From contig NZ_JAFFSU010000015.1 in the NCBI RefSeq assembly GCF_017948455.1, positions 62,001 to 126,000 on the forward strand: a stretch of 64,000 nucleotides of DNA. Reading direction: 5' to 3'. Made by a program: the position numbers and the translations under genes. The notes beneath the pieces were generated by a model. It had not been told where the DNA came from, ran no database searches, and worked only from the letters and a program-made list of their open reading frames with translations. Every line of letters starts with the position of its first letter. Within the stretch, counting starts at the first letter, position 1. Source of the stretch: Streptomyces sp. GESEQ-4 (GTDB lineage Bacteria > Actinomycetota > Actinomycetes > Streptomycetales > Streptomycetaceae). Of this stretch, positions 14,896-24,721 are shown piece by piece.

Positions 14896-15841
14896 GGTGC
14901 GTCTCCTGGAGCAGGTCGGGGACGTCGGCCCAGCGGTGGCAGGCGATCAGCCGCTCCTCCACCTGCTGGGGCTCCGGTTCTGTCTCGTGACACGCGTCCG
15001 CCGCGAGCGAGCAGCGCGGCGCGAAGGCGCAGCCGGGCGGGAGGGCGCCCGGAGCGGGCGGGGTGCCCGGGAGGGCGGGAAGACGGCGACGCCTGGGTCC
15101 GCCGTCCGGGAGCGAGGCCAGCAGGACCGCCGTGTACGGCGCCCGGGGACGCGTCAACACCTCGTCCGCCGGGCCGAGTTCGGTGACCCGCCCGGCGTAC
15201 ATCACCAGCACGCGGTCGGCGTGCTCCCGTACGACGTCCATGTCGTGCGTGACCAGCACCAGCGCCGCTCCGACCGCCTCACGCTGCTCGCCGAGCACCC
15301 GGAGCACCTGGTCCCGGTGCTCCTCGTCGAGCGCGGTGGTCGGCTCGTCGGCGACGACGATGTCCGGTTCGTTGACCGTGGCCATCGCGATGACCGCGCG
15401 CTGACGCATGCCGCCGGAGTACTCGTGCGGATACGCCCGCGCCTTGCGCGCCGCATCCGGGATCCCCACCCGGTCGAGCGCCGCCACCGCTCGCGCCCGG
15501 GCCTCTTGGCGGGAGACGCGGGCCACCGACCGTACGGCGGCGGCGAGTTGGTCGCCCACCGGGTGCACGGGGGAGAGGGCGGAGAGGGCGTCCTGCGGGA
15601 CGAGCGCGATACGGCGCCCGCGCTGTGCCGTGAGGTCCGGCAGGATCGTGCCGCTCGTCGTCGCCTGGGCCGGCAGCATGCCCAGCAGCGCCCGCGCCGT
15701 CAGCGACTTGCCCGCGCCCGACTCGCCCACCACGGCGAGCACCTCACGCGGGCGCACCTCGAAGGACACCCCGCGCACGGCCTCCACCCCGTCGAAGGCG
15801 ATCCGCAGATCACGCACCGACAACAGCACGTCCGACTCCAT
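14882..15841 (-). CDS. ABC transporter ATP-binding protein, DppD/NikD type
   Basis: The first nucleotide-binding subunit, 319 residues. Walker A is GESGAGKSLT, the signature YSGGMRQRAVIAMA, Walker B DIVVADEPTTALD and the H-loop VTHD. The C-terminus has the oligopeptide/dipeptide extension with spaced cysteines (GCAFAPRCSLAADACHETEP and ACHRW), a motif that binds an Fe-S cluster in DppD-like proteins. The ATG at 15841 has GGAGG 6 nt upstream; it overlaps the 3' end of the permease gene by 32 bp, typical of tight coupling. Confidence 0.92.
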   Translation of the reverse strand: MESDVLLSVRDLRIAFDGVEAVRGVSFEVRPREVLAVVGESGAGKSLTARALLGMLPAQATTSGTILPDLTAQRGRRIALVPQDALSALSPVHPVGDQLAAAVRSVARVSRQEARARAVAALDRVGIPDAARKARAYPHEYSGGMRQRAVIAMATVNEPDIVVADEPTTALDEEHRDQVLRVLGEQREAVGAALVLVTHDMDVVREHADRVLVMYAGRVTELGPADEVLTRPRAPYTAVLLASLPDGGPRRRRLPALPGTPPAPGALPPGCAFAPRCSLAADACHETEPEPQQVEERLIACHRWADVPDLLQETHRASS

Positions 15842-17588
15842 CGGAGGCCTCCTTCCCGACACGGGGCACACGGTTCACCCGCTTCACACGGGTGACCTGC
15901 CTTCCTTGCGCATACGACGCTCCCGACACCGCGAGCCCCGCCAGCACGGCCAGTGCCACGGCGGGCGCGAGGGCGGCCCACGGCGCCCGTTCTACATAGG
16001 CGCGCGACTCGTCCAGCAGCAGACCCCACTCGGGCGCCGGCGGCTGCGCGCCCAGGCCCAGGAAGCCCAGCGAGGCCAGGGCGAGGGCCATGCCGGGCAG
16101 CCGCAGCAGGGCGTGCCGGGCGACCGGCGCGGCCACGGACGGCAGGACATGCCGGGTCAGGATCCACCACGGCGTCGCCCCGAGGGCCCGCTGGGCGGTG
16201 AGGAACGCCGACGCGCGCACCTCCTGCACCAGCGCCGCCGCATGGGCGGCCAGCGGCGGCCAGGAGATCAGCGCGACCGCGAACGCCGCCCCGCCGGTGC
16301 CGGGCCCGGCGGCAGCCGCGACCAGGATCCCGGCGATCACCGGCGGCAGCGCGTTCGCGATGTCCGACGCGCCCGCCGCGACGCCCGGCAGGAAGCCGAG
16401 GGCCAGCGCGAGCAGCAGGCTGGCCAGGCATACGGCGGCCGCCGTACCGACCGTTGGAGCGGCGCCGTGCCCGAGCCGGGCCAGCACGTCACGGCCGAGT
16501 CCGTCGGTGCCGAGCGGGTGCGCCCAGGAGGGCGCGGCGAGGCGGGCGGCGGTGTTCACGGCGTACGGGTCGCGCAACAGGCCCCAGCCGATGGCCACGG
16601 CCAGGACCGTGAACAGCGCCACCGGGATGGCCGGGTGGGTACGGACCGGCCGGACCGGCGGCAGGGACAGCTCGGCGTCACGCAGCGCGGGCCCCAGCAG
16701 CCGCCGCCGCAGCAGAGCCGCGACGGCACCCGTCACCAGCCCCAGCGCCAGCAGCGCCAGCACCGCCCCCTGGAGCAGCGGCAGATCCTGCGACTTGGCC
16801 GCCCCGAGCGCCGTACGCCCGATGCCCGGCACCGCGAACACCGTCTCCACCGCGACCGCGCCCCCGGTCAGACCGACGGCGGCCATCCCGAACTGCGGTA
16901 CCAGCGGCGGCAGTACGCGCCGCAGCGCCGCCGCCGAGACGCGCGCTCTGCTCACCCCGGCGCCCCGCCACAGCTCCACCCACCGCTCGTCCAGCACGGC
17001 GGGGAGCGCGTCCGCGACCAGCCGGCCGAGGACACCGCCCGCCGGGACGCCGAGCGCGAGCGCGGGCAGGACCATGTACTGGGGCCCCTGCCAGCCCGAG
17101 GTCGGCAGCCAGCCCAGCCACACCCCGCAGACCAGCAACGCCACGGTGGCCAGCAGGAATTCGGGCACGGCGGCCAGCATCGCGGCCCCCGCCCCGGCCG
17201 ACCCCCGCCCCCGTACCAGCACCGGCGCGACCAGCACGCAGGCCAGCACCACCGCGAAACCGAAGGCCGCGCCCATCAGCCCCAGCGACACCTGGAGCCC
17301 GGCCGTCACCGACGGCAGCACCTCGGTACCGGACACCCACGACAGACCCAGGTCCCCGCGCACCAGATCGGACGCCCAACTCCCCAGCAGCGAAAGGGGA
17401 CCGGCATCCAGCCCGAGATCCCGTCGTACGGCGTCCAGCGCCTCCTTCGTCGGCTCCTGCTCGGCGGAACGGGCCCGCAGGACCGTCAGCGCGGGGTCCC
17501 TCCCGGAGAGCCAGGGCAGCAGTCCTACGGCGCCCACGACCGCGACGAGACAGAGAACCCGGGTCACCCCGGCGGCGGTCGGCCTCAC
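15810..17588 (-). CDS. fused DppB-DppC-type ABC permease
   Basis: A single 592-residue polypeptide holds both permease halves that are normally separate genes. The N-half (about 1-300) follows DppB/NikB order, with a large loop after the first segment and the coupling region VELWRGAGVSRARVSAAALR. The C-half (about 305-575) follows DppC/NikC, with WAHPLGTDGLGRDVLARL after its first segment and the coupling region FLTAQRALGATPWWILTRHV. A basic RQVTRVKRVNR tail ends the protein. It overlaps the binding-protein stop by 4 bp. The fusion fixes the two halves in a 1:1 ratio. I see no internal stop or second start, so this is a true fusion and not a sequencing join. Confidence 0.88.
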   Translation of the reverse strand: MRPTAAGVTRVLCLVAVVGAVGLLPWLSGRDPALTVLRARSAEQEPTKEALDAVRRDLGLDAGPLSLLGSWASDLVRGDLGLSWVSGTEVLPSVTAGLQVSLGLMGAAFGFAVVLACVLVAPVLVRGRGSAGAGAAMLAAVPEFLLATVALLVCGVWLGWLPTSGWQGPQYMVLPALALGVPAGGVLGRLVADALPAVLDERWVELWRGAGVSRARVSAAALRRVLPPLVPQFGMAAVGLTGGAVAVETVFAVPGIGRTALGAAKSQDLPLLQGAVLALLALGLVTGAVAALLRRRLLGPALRDAELSLPPVRPVRTHPAIPVALFTVLAVAIGWGLLRDPYAVNTAARLAAPSWAHPLGTDGLGRDVLARLGHGAAPTVGTAAAVCLASLLLALALGFLPGVAAGASDIANALPPVIAGILVAAAAGPGTGGAAFAVALISWPPLAAHAAALVQEVRASAFLTAQRALGATPWWILTRHVLPSVAAPVARHALLRLPGMALALASLGFLGLGAQPPAPEWGLLLDESRAYVERAPWAALAPAVALAVLAGLAVSGASYAQGRQVTRVKRVNRVPRVGKEASDGVGRAVVGA

Positions 17589-19072
17589 TTGACGTAGGTG
17601 TCCGCCGTGACCAGCTCACGCTCGCGCGGGTCGTGCGCGGCGCCGACGACACCCGCGGCGTCGCCCTGGATCACGCGCTCGTGGAGCATCGGGACGGCGG
17701 CGTCGGTGGCCAGCACGGCGGCCTCGGCCGCGATGACGGCCTTGCGGCGCGCATCGCCCACCGCGGTCTCGCCCGCGCTGCTGAGCGCCTTGTCCACGGA
17801 GTCGTCCGCGAGCTGGGAGATGTTGAAGGAGCCGTCGGAGGCGAAGTCGCTGTAGAGGTACGCGACCGGGTCGCCGGAGTCCAGGACGGTGGCCCGGGAC
17901 AGGATGAACGCGTCGAACTCGCCCGCCAGCGCGTCGGATTCGATGTTGGCGTACTCCCGGACGTCCAGCTTCACCTTGAAGCCGGCCTTCTGGAGCTGCT
18001 GTTGCAGGGTGGCGGCGACCTCGGGCAGTTCGGCGCGGTCGGTGAACGTGCCGATCGTGATGGTCTGGCCGCTCGCCTTCTTCGCCGCCGCCCGCTTCAC
18101 CTCCGTGCGCAGACCGGCGGCCCACGGCAGCGCGGGTCCGAGCAGCCCTTCGGCGACATCGGCGCGGTCCTCGTACACGCCCTTCACGATCGACTCGGCG
18201 TCGATGGCCTCGCGGGCGGCGGCCCGCAGGGAGGCGTCCTTGAAGACGCCCTTCTCGGTGTTGAGGTACAGCGTGTTGGTCCGCGGCATCGGGACTTCGG
18301 TGATCAACTCCTCGTCCAGCAGCGCCGCTTGCGACACCGGCACGGCCTCGACGATGTCGGCCTCACCGCTGCGCAGGGCGGCGGCGCGGGCGGTGCCGTC
18401 CGGGACGAACTTCACGTCGATACCGGGGGCCTTGGCCTTCTTGCCCCAGTAGTCGTCGTAGCGGTCGAGGGAGGCGGACGAGGTGCCGTTGACCTTCGTC
18501 AGCTCGAAGGGGCCGGTGCCCGCGCCGAGAGGGTTGACCGTCTTTCCGGTGTACGCCTTCGCGGCGAGGACCGACAGCTGGGGCGAGCTGAGCCGCTGCG
18601 GGACGAGAGGGTCCTCGTCGGCGGTGGTGACCGTGACGGTGTCGGAGCCCTGCGCCTTCACGGTCAGCTCGACGCCGTCGAGGATGCGGGGCTTGGGGGA
18701 GGCGGCGGCCGCGGTGGTGAGCGACCGCACGACAGCCTCGGCGTCGAGTTCGGTTCCGTCGTGGAAGGTGACACCGTCGCGTATCTCGAAGGTCCAGGTC
18801 CGTCCGGACTGCTTCCACTCGGTGGACAGCGCGGGCTGGGCGTCGCCCTCCGCGTCCAGCTTCACCAGCGTCTCCGCTGTCGACCAGCGCGACAGCTTGA
18901 ACGCGTCGTCGGAGAGCGGGGAAAGACCCGAGCGCGGCGGCTGCATATGGGCGACGCGGATGCGCTTGCCGCCATCCCCGGCGGAGGACCCCGAGCCCGA
19001 GAAACACCCGGTGAGCAGCACGGAGGCGGCGGAGACCGCGGTGAGGGACAGCAAGCGGGCGGGGACGCGCAC
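17585..19072 (-). CDS. ABC transporter substrate-binding lipoprotein, peptide/nickel family (SBP_bac_5)
   Basis: This 495-residue extracellular binding protein has a signal peptide ending in the lipobox LLTGC (about residues 19-23) and the family-5 fold: AETLVKLDAEGDAQPALST, RDGVTFHDGTELDAEAVVRS and GTGPFELTKVN. It delivers a ligand to the fused permease and two ATPases downstream. The family takes di- and oligopeptides, nickel, haem or metal chelates. The gene is preceded by a Zur-box-like palindrome at 19131-19145, which suggests zinc or a zinc chelate, but that is inference. The ATG at 19072 gives a normal signal peptide. Confidence 0.9.
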   Translation of the reverse strand: MRVPARLLSLTAVSAASVLLTGCFSGSGSSAGDGGKRIRVAHMQPPRSGLSPLSDDAFKLSRWSTAETLVKLDAEGDAQPALSTEWKQSGRTWTFEIRDGVTFHDGTELDAEAVVRSLTTAAAASPKPRILDGVELTVKAQGSDTVTVTTADEDPLVPQRLSSPQLSVLAAKAYTGKTVNPLGAGTGPFELTKVNGTSSASLDRYDDYWGKKAKAPGIDVKFVPDGTARAAALRSGEADIVEAVPVSQAALLDEELITEVPMPRTNTLYLNTEKGVFKDASLRAAAREAIDAESIVKGVYEDRADVAEGLLGPALPWAAGLRTEVKRAAAKKASGQTITIGTFTDRAELPEVAATLQQQLQKAGFKVKLDVREYANIESDALAGEFDAFILSRATVLDSGDPVAYLYSDFASDGSFNISQLADDSVDKALSSAGETAVGDARRKAVIAAEAAVLATDAAVPMLHERVIQGDAAGVVGAAHDPRERELVTADTYVK

Positions 19073-19130
19073 GGGGACACTCCGAGTAAAGGGGTGGTCA
19101 AAGGTTGAGCGTGCGACGACCGTAGCATGA

Positions 19131-19145
19131 TGACAATCGTTTTCA
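19131..19145 (-). promoter_or_regulatory. Zur-box-like operator TGAAAACGATTGTCA
   Basis: Read on the minus strand, the 15-mer pairs 5 of 7 positions across its centre and differs at one base from TGAAAACGATTTTCA, a form I recall for actinobacterial Zur boxes. It lies just upstream of a TACGGT -10-like box (minus strand) and 59 bp before the binding-protein start, where a repressor would block transcription. Confidence 0.5.
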
Positions 19146-19160
19146 GAAGACTGTCCAGAT

Positions 19161-20324
19161 CTACAGCCTTGCCCCCTTCAGCGCCATGTGCAGCAGCAGC
19201 CGGTCCTCGCCGTCATCCAGGTCCAGGCCCGTCAGCTTCTCGACGCGGGACAGGCGGTAGTAGAGCGTCTGCCGGTGGATGCCCAGTTCGGCGGCGGTGC
19301 GGGCGGCCTGGCCGGCGCAGTCGAGGTAGACCTCGGCGGTGCGGGCGAGATCGCGGTGGGCGGGGGCGAGGAGAGGAGCGACGGCCGGGTCGTGGGTGGC
19401 GTCCGGGGGCAGCGAAGTCAGCAGCCGGTACGGGCCGATGCGGTGCCACTCGGCCACCGGACCGAACCGGGGTTCGGCCAGGGCGGCGCGCGCGGCTGCC
19501 GAGGCCTCCTGCCAGGCGGTGCCCAACTCGGCGAGCCCGGTGCGCGGTTCGCCGACCCCGGCCGCGTTCGCCCCCTCCTTGAGCAGCCGCGTCGCTGCCG
19601 CGAGCGCCGGCGTCCGGGCGTCCGGTGACCGCAGCCGGACCAGCACGGCGAGGCTCTGGCCGGCGGTGCCCCACGGGACCGTGCACAACGCGGTCGCGTG
19701 CGGGACCGTACGGGCCGACGGGGCGTCGTCCGGGTCCGGCGACGGCCAGGGCGCGACGCACACGACGGCGTGCAGGCCTTCGCCGCGCGGGCCGAGGGCC
19801 GTACGCAGCGCCGCCACCGCCATGTCCCGCTGCCAGCCGCGCTCGGCGGTCAGCACTTCCCGCAGCTCCCGGGTGAGATCCGCGCCCGCCTGCGCCTCGT
19901 CGGCGAGCAGCGCGCCGATCCGCCCGGTCACGTCCATCGCGGCGGCGAGCTGCTGCTCGGTGGGGCCCGGCTCGCCTTCGAGCAGCCAGACGTACCCGAG
20001 GACGACACCCCGATGGCGTACGGGGAGACAGATCCGTCCCCGGTGGACCCCCGCCTCCGGAGTGGGCGGGATGCGGACCGGGGCGGTCGCGCGCGTGATG
20101 CCGAACCCCTCGAACCACGCCCGGACCGCCGCCGTCGAGCGCCGGGTCAGGATCGAGCGGGCCCGCACCGGGTCCAGGGCGGACGCGTCCAGCTCGTCCT
20201 CGCTGTCGTACGCGCCGAAGGCGATCAGCTCGAAGTCGCGGTTCTCCAGCGTCGCGGGGACGCCGAGCAACTCGGAGATCTCGTCGACCAGCTCCTGATA
20301 GTCATCCTTGTAATCGGCCGTCAC
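19161..20324 (-). CDS. PucR/CdaR-family regulator, probable proline-catabolism activator
   Basis: A 387-residue regulator with an N-terminal sensory region and a C-terminal PucR HTH. The final 60 residues hold TAEVYLDCAGQAARTAAELG then IHRQTLYYRLSRVEKLTGLD. It is transcribed divergently from proline dehydrogenase and P5C dehydrogenase. PucR-family PutR activates the same genes in Bacillus, so proline or a proline-derived signal is the likely input. The GTG at 20324 has GGGAGA with 9-nt spacing and is preferred over an in-frame ATG at 20363, which has no ribosome site. The region between holds a perfect GACAGCTGTC palindrome. Confidence 0.85.
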   Translation of the reverse strand: MTADYKDDYQELVDEISELLGVPATLENRDFELIAFGAYDSEDELDASALDPVRARSILTRRSTAAVRAWFEGFGITRATAPVRIPPTPEAGVHRGRICLPVRHRGVVLGYVWLLEGEPGPTEQQLAAAMDVTGRIGALLADEAQAGADLTRELREVLTAERGWQRDMAVAALRTALGPRGEGLHAVVCVAPWPSPDPDDAPSARTVPHATALCTVPWGTAGQSLAVLVRLRSPDARTPALAAATRLLKEGANAAGVGEPRTGLAELGTAWQEASAAARAALAEPRFGPVAEWHRIGPYRLLTSLPPDATHDPAVAPLLAPAHRDLARTAEVYLDCAGQAARTAAELGIHRQTLYYRLSRVEKLTGLDLDDGEDRLLLHMALKGARL

Positions 20325-20391
20325 CCGGGCATTCTCCCGCAGAATCACCGGGCCTTCATACATCTGTCTGAGATCTGCGGCACGGATGCGT

Positions 20392-20401
20392 GACAGCTGT
20401 C
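20392..20401. promoter_or_regulatory. palindrome GACAGCTGTC in the putA-type control region
   Basis: A perfect 10-bp palindrome sits between the divergent PucR-type regulator and proline dehydrogenase, 25 bp upstream of a TAGGTT -10-like box at 20427-20432. It is a candidate site for the PucR-type regulator. Confidence 0.35.
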
Positions 20402-20469
20402 GATGGCCGACGATCGGAGGGATCCTTAGGTTTCACGGTGGTTCTATCTGCTGTTTGTGGAGGTGCCCC

Positions 20470-21396
20470 GTGCTGGGTCCCGTGATTCTTGCCGCGTCGC
20501 GCAGCGACCGGATGCGACGCCTGATCTCGGCGGCCCCGGTGACCAAGCAGGTCGTCGACCGCTTCATCCCCGGCGAGACGGTCGACGAGGTCGTGCCGAT
20601 CATCCAGGACCTGACGTCCAAGGGCCTGGAGCTGACCATGGACGTCGTCGGCGAGGACATCACCAACCCCGAGCAGGCCGAGGCCGCCCGCGACGCCTAC
20701 CTGGAGCTCATCGACCGGCTTAAGGATCTCGAGCTGGGCACCCGTGCCGAGATGTCCGTCAAGCTGTCGATGTTCGGGCAGGCGCTGGACGGCGGTCACG
20801 AACTGGCGCTCGCCAACGTACGTCCCGTCGTCGAGGCCGCCGCCGCGATCGGCACCACGGTCACCCTGGACGCGGAGGACCACACCACCCTCGACTCGAT
20901 GTTCGCCATCCACGACGAGCTGCGGAAGGAGTTCCCGCAGACCGGCTGCGTCATCCAGGCCTACCTCTTCCGCACCGAGGCCGACGCCCGCCGCCTCGCC
21001 GCGAACGGCAGCCGCGTACGGCTCGTGAAGGGCGCGTACAAGGAGCCCGCCGACGTCGCGTACCAGCAGAAACACGAGACCGACAAGGCGTACGTCTGCA
21101 TCCTCAAGGTTCTGATGGAGGGCGCCGGGTACCCGATGATCGGGTCCCACGACCCGCGCCTGATCTCCATCGCCCAGGAACTGGCCCGGCGTGCCGGGCG
21201 CAAACTCGACGAGTACGAGTTCCAGATGCTGTACGGCATCAGGAGCGACGAGCACCTGCGCCTCGCCGCGCAGGGCCACCGCATGCGCGTCTACACCGCC
21301 TACGGCACCGACTGGTACGGCTACTTCATGCGCCGCCTGGCGGAGAAGCCGGCCAACCTGCTCTTCTTCGCCCGCTCGACCCTCACCAAGGGCTGA
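20470..21396 (+). CDS. proline dehydrogenase (monofunctional, FAD)
   Basis: This 308-residue FAD enzyme oxidises proline to 1-pyrroline-5-carboxylate and passes electrons to the quinone pool. It has the beta/alpha-barrel form of the bacterial monofunctional PRODH: ELTMDVVGEDI, AEMSVKLSMFGQAL, VTLDAEDHTT, RVRLVKGAYKEP with the conserved Lys, and QMLYGIRSDEHLRLAAQGHR with the substrate-binding Arg region near the end. The GTG at 20470 follows GGAGGTG with tight spacing. P5C dehydrogenase begins 31 bp downstream, so the two form an operon that converts proline to glutamate, controlled by the divergent PucR-type gene. Confidence 0.95.
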   Translation: MLGPVILAASRSDRMRRLISAAPVTKQVVDRFIPGETVDEVVPIIQDLTSKGLELTMDVVGEDITNPEQAEAARDAYLELIDRLKDLELGTRAEMSVKLSMFGQALDGGHELALANVRPVVEAAAAIGTTVTLDAEDHTTLDSMFAIHDELRKEFPQTGCVIQAYLFRTEADARRLAANGSRVRLVKGAYKEPADVAYQQKHETDKAYVCILKVLMEGAGYPMIGSHDPRLISIAQELARRAGRKLDEYEFQMLYGIRSDEHLRLAAQGHRMRVYTAYGTDWYGYFMRRLAEKPANLLFFARSTLTKG

Positions 21397-21427
21397 CCCA
21401 CCCGCTCAGTAAGGAGTTACGGAACTC

Positions 21428-23059
<1,632 letters not shown>

Positions 23060-23075
23060 CGGCCCCGGCGAAACT

Positions 23076-23117
23076 CCGCCCCCGTTCCGGATCCCCCCTC
23101 CGGAGCGGGGGCGGTTT
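23076..23117 (+). terminator. terminator of the proline-catabolism operon
   Basis: CCGCCCCCG plus TCCGGA (23076-23091) pairs with TCCGGA plus CGGGGGCGG (23099-23114), a 15-16-bp stem with one T/G position, followed by TTT. Confidence 0.8.
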
Positions 23118-23146
23118 CCATGCCCGGGCGGGCACACTGGACACCC

Positions 23147-23974
23147 ATGGAGACCGTCACGACGGACGACGGCGTACGCCTGTGGGCGAGCCGGTCGGGC
23201 CGGGGCGCGCTGCTGGTGCTGTGCCACGGCGGGCCCGGCCTGTGGGACATGTTCGAGGACGTGGCCGCCCTGCTCGCCGACACGGCCACGGTCGTGCGCT
23301 GGGACCAGCGCGGCTGCGGGCGCTCGGAGCGGTGCGCGGGGCCATGGACGACCGAGCGTTTCGTGGCGGACCTGGACGCCGTGCGACGGCACTACGGCCT
23401 CGACCGGATGGCGCTGCTTGGCCACTCCTGGGGCGCGCAGCTGGCGTTGAGCTACGCGCTGGACCATCCCGAACGGGTCGATGCGCTGATCTACGTCAGC
23501 GGTACGGGCATCGGGCCGGAGTCGGACTGGCACGGCCCCTACAAGGAGAACTTCCTCGCGCGGCTCGGTGAGGATCCCGAACGGCTGTCCCGTTGGCAGG
23601 ACTTGCCGAAGGAGGACCGGGAGCGTGCGGTGCTCCAGTGGTCCGTCGAGTTCGAGGACCGCGAGCGGGCGCTGGAGCATGCCGGGCGGATGGCCGACCC
23701 CTGGTTCGGCGTCAACACCGAGTGCGACACGGCCCTGAACGCCGAGAGCCGGCGCACCTGGGGCGCCCCTCAGCTGTACGACGACTGCCGCGCCCTGGAC
23801 CTTCCCGTCCTCATCGTCGACGGCGCCCAGGACATCCGCCCGCGCTCAGCCGTCGACTCCCTGGAGCGGGCCCTGCCGGACGTCCGCCGGGTGAGCCTGC
23901 CGGAGGCCGGGCACCTGCCGTGGGTGGAGGACCCGAAGGGCTTCCGGGAGGCGGTCGTCTCGGCGCTGCGGTGA
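23147..23974 (+). CDS. alpha/beta hydrolase, proline iminopeptidase-like
   Basis: A 275-residue serine hydrolase. It has CHGGPG (oxyanion loop, about residue 27), WDQRGCGRSER, the nucleophile elbow GHSWGAQ, the acid in IVDGAQDIRP and the base in EAGHLPW. The combination HGGPG plus DQRGCGRS is characteristic of S33 prolyl aminopeptidases, and the gene follows the proline-degradation operon, so release of N-terminal proline from peptides is an attractive guess. It is shorter than typical 310-residue iminopeptidases and the lid is reduced, so other esterase or amidase roles are possible. The ATG at 23147 is chosen over 23120 because the fold begins there; a CACACT box sits 8 nt upstream. Confidence 0.8.
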   Translation: METVTTDDGVRLWASRSGRGALLVLCHGGPGLWDMFEDVAALLADTATVVRWDQRGCGRSERCAGPWTTERFVADLDAVRRHYGLDRMALLGHSWGAQLALSYALDHPERVDALIYVSGTGIGPESDWHGPYKENFLARLGEDPERLSRWQDLPKEDRERAVLQWSVEFEDRERALEHAGRMADPWFGVNTECDTALNAESRRTWGAPQLYDDCRALDLPVLIVDGAQDIRPRSAVDSLERALPDVRRVSLPEAGHLPWVEDPKGFREAVVSALR

Positions 23975-23975
23975 C

Positions 23976-24182
23976 CTACTCGGCGATCTCCGTCCGCTCC
24001 CACCACTCGTACACGGGCAGCCGGCCCTCCGTCGTCTCCTCGTGCCGCTCGGTCGCCCGGAAGTGCTCGTACCCACCGCGCAACTTGATCTTCACGTCTG
24101 TCCCCGGGGCCGGGGCCGGGACGATCCGCTCGGGCAGATCGTCGGGGCCGCCCGCGAGCAGTGCCTTGGCCGTGTCAGTCAT
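23976..24182 (-). CDS. small conserved protein, DUF5988-like
   Basis: A 68-residue protein starting MTDTAKALLAGGPDDLPERI and ending GRLPVYEWWERTEIAE. The pattern of a short helical start, a VKIKLRGGYEHF strand region and a YEW-x-x-T end is that of a small actinobacterial family I recall as DUF5988. No enzyme motif is visible. It converges on the hydrolase gene with one base between stop codons. Codon usage is strongly G/C at third positions, which supports coding. The function is unknown. Confidence 0.7.
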   Translation of the reverse strand: MTDTAKALLAGGPDDLPERIVPAPAPGTDVKIKLRGGYEHFRATERHEETTEGRLPVYEWWERTEIAE

Positions 24183-24510
24183 GAGGTCACGGGTTCCCGC
24201 TGCCGTGGGACGAAGTCGCGCGCGGCGAGAAGGATCAGTCGTGTGGGGGAGAGGGGTGCGGCGAAATCCCAGGTCAGCCCTGTGTGACGTAATCCGCCGT
24301 CTCAGATAGTAGGAAGTCCGAGTAATTGTGGAGACAGACGCTCCGTCCTCCCTTAACTTTGTAGGAGCCGAACGTCTCGCTCGATCAAGCGAATGGCGGA
24401 CGTGAGCCGGGCCCCGTGCAGGCAACCCCTGCGGCCACCGCTCCCCGCCCCACCCGGCGTCTCGTAACCCCTGCCCGAACTCCAGGATCATTCGAAGGAG
24501 TCGATTCCTC
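24183..24510. other. intergenic region between two small divergent genes
   Basis: 328 bp with no supportable gene apart from the flanks. It is less GC-rich around 24300-24365. TAACTT near 24355 could be a -10 box for the 43-residue gene at 24511, but no matching -35 box is clear. A short inverted repeat TCGCT(N6)AGCGA lies near 24380. Confidence 0.4.
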
Positions 24511-24642
24511 ATGGCCGAGACGACCGCCCGCCGTCGAGTCCGTCACCTCTCCCGCACGACCGAGTCCGACCGCAAGAACGCGGCCGCCGCCCTCCAGCGC
24601 GCCCTCGACCGCAGGGACAACGGCGGCGCGACCGGCCACTGA
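24511..24642 (+). CDS. 43-residue basic protein of unknown function
   Basis: The frame runs from ATG at 24511, preceded by GAAGGAG about 10 nt upstream, to TGA at 24640. The product starts MAETTARRRVRHLSRTTESD and continues with a helix rich in Ala, Arg and Asp. Third positions are almost all G or C, as in real genes nearby. It is highly charged and has no membrane segment. I do not recognise a family; a nucleic-acid-binding or RNA-polymerase-associated role is possible but unproven. Confidence 0.55.
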   Translation: MAETTARRRVRHLSRTTESDRKNAAAALQRALDRRDNGGATGH

Positions 24643-24721
24643 GCTGGCCTGTCGCACAGAGAAAGCCCCAGAGGAACCCCCATACCGGGAGCCGCGCCCG
24701 TACGGGGTGCGGTGTGGAGCC

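Noticed and set aside
20280..20324. FLAG-like peptide DYKDDY at the start of the PucR-type regulator
   Set aside because: A chance match; the sixth position is Tyr, and nothing else suggests a tag or engineered sequence.
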